Made by a program: the position numbers and the translations under genes
NCBI GenBank assembly: GCA_048527645.1
Contig: DBGFNI010000099.1
Span: 1-9,403, forward strand
Reading direction: 5' to 3'
Origin: HGM12669 sp048527645
GTDB taxonomy: Bacteria > Bacillota > Clostridia > Oscillospirales > CAG-272
DNA: 9,403 nucleotides
The notes under the pieces: model-generated
The model's database searches: none
Told to the model about the DNA's origin: nothing
What the model saw: only the letters and a program-made list of their open reading frames with translations
In this document: positions 5,857 through 9,403 of the stretch, piece by piece
How the letters are laid out: each line of letters starts with the position of its first letter
How positions within the stretch are numbered: the stretch's first letter is position 1

Positions 5857-7040
5857 TGCAGCAGACGGAATTCTGTGTAACGGATTTCGGCGCAAAGCCC
5901 TCTCCGGAGGCAGACAACACTGCGGCGTTTCAGGCGGCGATGGATGCAGCCGGCGCGGTCGGTGGCGTTGTAACAGTGCCCTCCGGCAGATGGAATGTGG
6001 GAAAATTGATGATTCCCGCCGGGATTACCGTGATGGGAACATACACTTGGAACTGGAGCTCGTTTGACGGGTTTCACGGCACGGTTCTCGTCATGTGCCA
6101 TGACGATGAAAGCTGTTGCTTTGACATGACGCATGCCTACGGCACCCATCTGAAAGGAATTTCCATCGACGGGCGGCGGATCGGCGCCGGGATTCACGGC
6201 GTGTATATTGACCGGGACGAATGGGACGAGCGGGAGGACAACATCAAGATTGAGGGCTGTCGCATCGGGCATTTTTCCGGAGACTCTTTACGGTTCAAAT
6301 ATGTCAGGGGCTTTTCTGTCCATCATTCCATGCTTTGCTTCAGCCTTGGATGGAGTTTATATGTGACCGGCAGAGACGGCTCGCTCTACGACAACTGGTT
6401 CTCCGATTCGGAGGCGGGCAATGTGGCATTCGGCGGGTTTGCGTCGGCAATCCGTATGTACTGCAACCGCTGTGAGGACAGTCCGACCGGTATTGATATG
6501 ATGCTGTATCTTCCCATGGGAGACGAACCGCGGGAGGGGTGCCGTGACATCACGATTGAATCCAACTGTTTCTGCGGTAGTTCCCTCGGCGGCATCCGCG
6601 CGATCGGCACGCCGGAGGTTGCACTGACGAACATTGTGATCATGGGCAACACCTTCAATGTCAACGGCGGGGCAGACAACACCAATCTGCAGAACAGCTC
6701 CAGCCATCTCTGGGTGGAATATCTGAAGGACAGCGTGATTTGCGGAAACACGTTTTTTGCCGGGCGTGGATTTTTCCAACCGGGTGAGCGGGTGCGACCC
6801 TCGTACAGTGTGGTGATGGCGCATCTGGACAATTGCATCATCAGCGAAAACGGCATGAACCTCGGCGCCTGCTATGAGCCGTTTCACAACGAGGGGCGGC
6901 ACATGGGGCCGGTGCTGATGCACAACAATCAGGGACGCGAGGTGCCGGAAATCGACGACTATCTCTTCCCGTGGTGGTCAATGCGTCAGTTCCCCGAGGG
7001 CAGAGCCGGACAGGACGAAAAAGCGAAGGCACGGAAATGA
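5853..7040 (+). CDS. Right-handed beta-helix protein, pectate-lyase-superfamily type (paralogue 3, divergent)
   Basis: This is a 395-residue protein, last in the operon. The N-terminal signature is altered: VTDFGAKPSPEADNTAAFQ (9-27) keeps DFGA and the T-x-AFQAA helix but lacks the GDGV-DDT core seen in genes 1 and 2. VPSGRWNVGKLMIPAG (42-57) is the usual first turn. The central block IKIEGCRIGHFSGD (131-144) followed by HHSMLCF (157-163) aligns with the paralogues. Beta-helix turns continue to about residue 340 (for example IVIMGNTFNVNGG near 261-273). A C-terminal segment rich in Trp, Phe and Pro (YLFPWWSMRQFP, 370-381) and a Lys/Arg-rich end follow. It has 14 cysteines, several clustered (CHDDESCC at 82-89), and no signal peptide. 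The alteration could mean a different substrate, a different oligomer role or loss of activity. It ends 90 nt before the shared terminator. Confidence 0.8.
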   Translation: MMQQTEFCVTDFGAKPSPEADNTAAFQAAMDAAGAVGGVVTVPSGRWNVGKLMIPAGITVMGTYTWNWSSFDGFHGTVLVMCHDDESCCFDMTHAYGTHLKGISIDGRRIGAGIHGVYIDRDEWDEREDNIKIEGCRIGHFSGDSLRFKYVRGFSVHHSMLCFSLGWSLYVTGRDGSLYDNWFSDSEAGNVAFGGFASAIRMYCNRCEDSPTGIDMMLYLPMGDEPREGCRDITIESNCFCGSSLGGIRAIGTPEVALTNIVIMGNTFNVNGGADNTNLQNSSSHLWVEYLKDSVICGNTFFAGRGFFQPGERVRPSYSVVMAHLDNCIISENGMNLGACYEPFHNEGRHMGPVLMHNNQGREVPEIDDYLFPWWSMRQFPEGRAGQDEKAKARK

Positions 7041-7129
7041 TCGGCGTACCATCGTTCTTGAATACTTCGGAAAACGGAAAGATCGCATGATGTGCGACGG
7101 AAGCGATCCGACGCATATACAAATCAATG

Positions 7130-7171
7130 AAAAAAGCCTGCCGCAGTGCATTGCACCACGGCAGGCTTTTT
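7130..7171. terminator. Bidirectional terminator between convergent operon and SLH gene
   Basis: AAAAAGCCTGCCG (7131-7143) pairs with CGGCAGGCTTTTT (7159-7171), with a small inner GTGC/GCAC helix. The plus strand ends in five T residues, serving the beta-helix operon. The minus strand ends in six T residues, serving the SLH protein gene, whose stop codon is about 145 nt away. Confidence 0.88.
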
Positions 7172-7275
7172 CTTATCGTGCGGTATTCACAAAAACGCGT
7201 GATGCATTTCTGATAGTACCGAAAAGATTTGAATGGAGCAATCGGTTCCGAAAAAACTTACAGAGATTTTCCGGG

Positions 7276-7301
7276 ATTCCGTTTCATCAGAATTCCGTTT
7301 C
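7276..7301. repeat. 10-bp direct repeat downstream of the SLH gene
   Basis: ATTCCGTTTC occurs at 7276-7285 and again at 7292-7301, a 16-nt period, in the 3' untranslated stretch between the SLH gene stop and the terminator. CCGGGAT also occurs on either side (7271-7277 and 7309-7315). There is no known role; chance or a small duplication is possible. The rest of 7172-7314 holds no gene. Confidence 0.3.
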
Positions 7302-7314
7302 CTCCGGACCGGGA

Positions 7315-9216
7315 TCATTCTTCGGGACCCCACAGGTAATTCATAGTGAAACGGTACAGCATGGTGACAATCTGCGCACGGGTAGCCTTGCCCTGCGGAG
7401 CCATGACCTGCACGCCGCCTTCTGCATAACCGTCCATCACTTCGTATGCAACTGCAAAACGGATTGCATCGACTGCCCAATCTGCAACCTTGTCAGCATC
7501 CGCATAGCGTTCCAGAGTAACTTCCTCGGGAATGGCGGGAGCGGCGCCGCTTTCCTCATCGAAGGAACCGCGGTACAGGATTGCAGCGAACTGTTCACGG
7601 GTGACAGCGCCTTCCGGATCGAAGGTGGTAGCGGTCACGCCGTTTACAATGCCGGCCTGATATGCCCACATCACTGCATCGGTATAGTATGCGTCAGCAG
7701 GAACGTCGGTGAATACGATTTCGTCATAGGTGACTTCAGGCTTACCGCAGAAACGGTACAGGATGAGAACCAGATCCTGACGTCTCATGTTGTTGTCAGG
7801 AGAGAAGGAGGAATCGGTGGTGCCGGCTACGATCTCGGCATCATAGGAGAATGCAACAGCATCCTTGTACCAATCGCCGCGAACATCGGTGAATTTCTCG
7901 GAGATATCCTTCGGCTCAATTTCGACATCCTCTTCCACGGTTTCGCCGCAGTCATCACATACGTAGTGACCGACGCCGGGGAAGTAGTATCCGGGCTCTT
8001 CGTCTACAACAAGGGTCTTGTTTTCGTGTGCGCAATCTGCTTCCCAGAGTGCATAAACGGTGATGTCATCGGTCACGGTTACAGAGGTAACTGCTTCGGT
8101 TGCGTCAGCAGACAGACCCCAGCCGATGAAGTGGTAACCGGTCTTTGCCAAGTCGCCGCAGTCTTCGGGCAGAGTGTATGTATCGTTCTCATAAACGAGT
8201 GCATCTGCCGGAACAGAGCCTGCGTCACTGCCGTTGCCGTCAAAGGTGACGGTGTAGGTGACGGGAGCTTCAACGGTGTAAGTACCGTCCTGGTTGTCCA
8301 CAACGTTAGAGCCTTCCGCTGCAACGGGCTCCTTGCCGTAGAAGGTACCTTCTACGATATCTGCATTTGCAACAACCTCATATACGGAGTCATCAACGAT
8401 CTTCAGGATTTTGTCGCTTGCGACGCTATCCTTGATCTGATCGACATTGACGCCTTCCACGGCGTTCTTGTAGGAGAAGGTACCGCCGGAGATCGTTGCG
8501 ATGGTACCCTTGTTGTCCAGATTGTAGAAGGTGCCGGCTTTGATCTCGGAGATAGTGCCTTCGTTGGAAAATCCGACGACTGCTGCGGTTTCGGAACCGT
8601 AAGCACCGCCATCGATTTCGTCAACCGTACAGTCGGTGCCGATCTTCACGGAGAGACCCTCGTCGTTAACGATGGTCATGTCCAAGAAAGACATATGACC
8701 GTTGCGTGCTTCCACAAAGGGCTTTGCCGTTCTGACAGACTTTGCAGTGCCGTTTTTGAAGGTCATGTTCTGACCGCCGCACTGAACATAGTAGGAGGAG
8801 TCACCGACGATCTGGTAGGTGAAGGTGTTAAAATCAGCAACCAGCTTGTGATCATGATGGTCGCTGTTATCCGTGTATACCTCACAGGTCTGCCATGTGC
8901 CCCAGGTATCGAGGGAAGAGGTCAGAATGGAGGTATCCTTCTGCAACAGACCGGTGACGACATAGTCGCTTTCGGGATCGACTTTTACATAATCAAGTCC
9001 TGCACCAGCGGGATCCTTGAAAGCATCCGGCATTGTAACGATTCCGGAAAAGCTGCCGTTTGTCCACCAGGTATTCTGATCGTCAATCCAAATCTCCCAA
9101 ACGGTTGGCGCATTTGCCGCGCTGGCGGTGAACATTGCTGCCGGCACAATGGACATTACCATCAGCACGGACAAAACAATGCTCAGAACACGACGTTTCA
9201 TAGAAGTGTTGTTCAT
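7315..9216 (-). CDS. Secreted surface protein with InlB-type repeat and three SLH domains
   Basis: This is a 633-residue exported cell-wall protein. Residues 1-33 form a signal peptide: KRR, a hydrophobic core, then ASA before the likely cleavage at 33/34. Residues 34-195 are an unrecognised region rich in Asp, Thr and Trp, with HHDH at 120-123. About 198-254 shows three short turns of the form I-x-(G/A)-G-x-(F/Y), such as ISGGTF, suggesting a small beta-solenoid. About 320-391 is an InlB B-repeat / Listeria-Bacteroides repeat (TVTFDGNGS ... GYHFIGWGL ... ITVYALWE). C395, H397, C420 and C423 form a C-H...CDDCG cluster seen in clostridial surface proteins. SLH domains lie at about 442-488, 502-548 and 570-622 and would hold the protein to wall polysaccharide. 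Their binding motifs read RRQD, TREQ and TRAQ, so only the last two resemble the classical TRAE. GAGAGGA precedes the ATG with about 7 nt spacing. Adhesion or S-layer function is inferred, and the ligand is unknown. Confidence 0.92.
   Translation of the reverse strand: MNNTSMKRRVLSIVLSVLMVMSIVPAAMFTASAANAPTVWEIWIDDQNTWWTNGSFSGIVTMPDAFKDPAGAGLDYVKVDPESDYVVTGLLQKDTSILTSSLDTWGTWQTCEVYTDNSDHHDHKLVADFNTFTYQIVGDSSYYVQCGGQNMTFKNGTAKSVRTAKPFVEARNGHMSFLDMTIVNDEGLSVKIGTDCTVDEIDGGAYGSETAAVVGFSNEGTISEIKAGTFYNLDNKGTIATISGGTFSYKNAVEGVNVDQIKDSVASDKILKIVDDSVYEVVANADIVEGTFYGKEPVAAEGSNVVDNQDGTYTVEAPVTYTVTFDGNGSDAGSVPADALVYENDTYTLPEDCGDLAKTGYHFIGWGLSADATEAVTSVTVTDDITVYALWEADCAHENKTLVVDEEPGYYFPGVGHYVCDDCGETVEEDVEIEPKDISEKFTDVRGDWYKDAVAFSYDAEIVAGTTDSSFSPDNNMRRQDLVLILYRFCGKPEVTYDEIVFTDVPADAYYTDAVMWAYQAGIVNGVTATTFDPEGAVTREQFAAILYRGSFDEESGAAPAIPEEVTLERYADADKVADWAVDAIRFAVAYEVMDGYAEGGVQVMAPQGKATRAQIVTMLYRFTMNYLWGPEE
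7351..7893 (-). repeat. Three SLH domain repeats within the surface protein
   Basis: The DNA for three successive SLH modules lies at about 7753-7893, 7573-7713 and 7351-7509. Each encodes the recurring pattern F/Y-x-D-V/A ... W-x-x-D-A-(V/I) ... ATR-like motif ... LYR. These modules are recognisable by protein pattern rather than by nucleotide identity. Confidence 0.85.
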
Positions 9217-9266
9217 AAATAGTCCTCTCTTTCAGTTAAATAATTTCTGCTTTTATAAGCAAGTAT

Positions 9267-9295
9267 ATTTTACCATATCCGTACAATGTTGTCAA
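9267..9295 (-). promoter_or_regulatory. Sigma-A promoter of the SLH surface protein gene
   Basis: On the minus strand, TTGACA (9290-9295) and TAAAAT (9267-9272) are 17 nt apart, with TGG extending the -10. The predicted start is near 9260 and leaves a leader of about 44 nt. The leader includes a weak GCTT/AAGC inverted repeat at 9249-9260. Confidence 0.82.
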
Positions 9296-9316
9296 CGTTC
9301 GGACAGTAAAAAACTT

Positions 9317-9403
9317 TCACAAATTTTTCCATTTACGATCATATTTTAAGATGTGGGAGAACAGACCACTCTTTTCGGCAAAAGCCTTGAAGCGGGTGGC
9401 GAA
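9317..9403 (-). CDS. C-terminal end of an unidentified gene cut by the window edge
   Basis: On the minus strand, a frame open from the window edge runs 28 codons to a TGA at 9317-9319. It begins FATRFKAFAEKSGLFSHI and ends with a basic, aromatic tail (LKYDRKWKNL). Codons are C- or G-ending for most of the stretch, as in the neighbouring genes, before the sequence turns AT-rich. I do not recognise the protein. The SLH promoter begins about 22 nt beyond the stop, and no hairpin terminator is visible between them. An alternative is a plus-strand gene starting at the ATG at 9351, which lacks a good ribosome site. The call is tentative because only 87 nt are visible. Confidence 0.4.
   Translation of the reverse strand, partial: FATRFKAFAEKSGLFSHILKYDRKWKNL

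Noticed and set aside
3728..7040. Beta-helix genes as phage tailspikes
   Set aside because: The N-terminal signature does occur in tailspikes, but no head, tail, lysis or integrase gene is nearby and the genes have their own promoter and terminator beside housekeeping genes.
7087..9222. A 711-codon open frame on the plus strand
   Set aside because: It lies exactly opposite the SLH protein gene, has no ribosome site, runs through the terminator hairpin, and its translation is Cys/Ile/Val-rich with no domain. The minus-strand protein has a signal peptide and three SLH domains, so the long frame is a codon-bias shadow.
1..9403. CRISPR array, insertion sequence or toxin-antitoxin pair
   Set aside because: No regularly spaced direct repeats, no terminal inverted repeats with a transposase, and no small overlapping gene pair of that type were seen on either strand.

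Overview
The window looks like a chromosomal segment from an anaerobic, gut-type Firmicute of class Clostridia, perhaps Oscillospiraceae or a relative. The evidence is moderately high-GC coding DNA, TTGACA/TATAAT sigma-A promoters, AGGAG-type ribosome binding sites, CCA-encoding tRNA genes, and a Gram-positive surface protein with S-layer homology (SLH) domains, an InlB-like repeat and a C-H...C-x2-C cluster. The assignment rests on style and protein families only; no taxonomic marker is present.

Layout, left to right. Positions 1-1884 (minus) carry nearly all of an OPT-family oligopeptide transporter whose last residues lie outside the window. It has its own extended -10 promoter and a leader with a 12-bp palindrome. 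Positions 2200-3132 (minus) encode a complete serine alpha/beta hydrolase of the monoacylglycerol lipase/lysophospholipase type, followed by a strong hairpin terminator. Positions 3241-3404 (minus) hold a two-gene tRNA unit, Thr(TGT) then Tyr(GTA), with a consensus promoter and a terminator. A short intergenic stretch with a GC-rich hairpin separates the tRNA promoter from a divergent consensus promoter.

Positions 3728-7040 (plus) form a three-gene operon of right-handed beta-helix proteins of the pectate-lyase-superfamily type. The three are diverged paralogues, lack signal peptides and are rich in cysteine. Both gene junctions carry an in-frame ATGA. The operon ends in a bidirectional terminator shared with the convergent gene at 7315-9216 (minus). 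That gene encodes a secreted 633-residue surface protein with a signal peptide, a short beta-solenoid-like segment, an InlB-type repeat, a Cys/His cluster and three C-terminal SLH domains. The right edge (9317-9403, minus) appears to hold the last 28 codons of another gene.

The individual genes are mostly recognisable housekeeping or surface functions. The least explained part is the beta-helix operon: three paralogous, apparently cytoplasmic, cysteine-rich beta-helix proteins expressed together from a near-perfect promoter, with no transporter, regulator or sugar-metabolism enzyme inside the unit. I cannot name their substrate.
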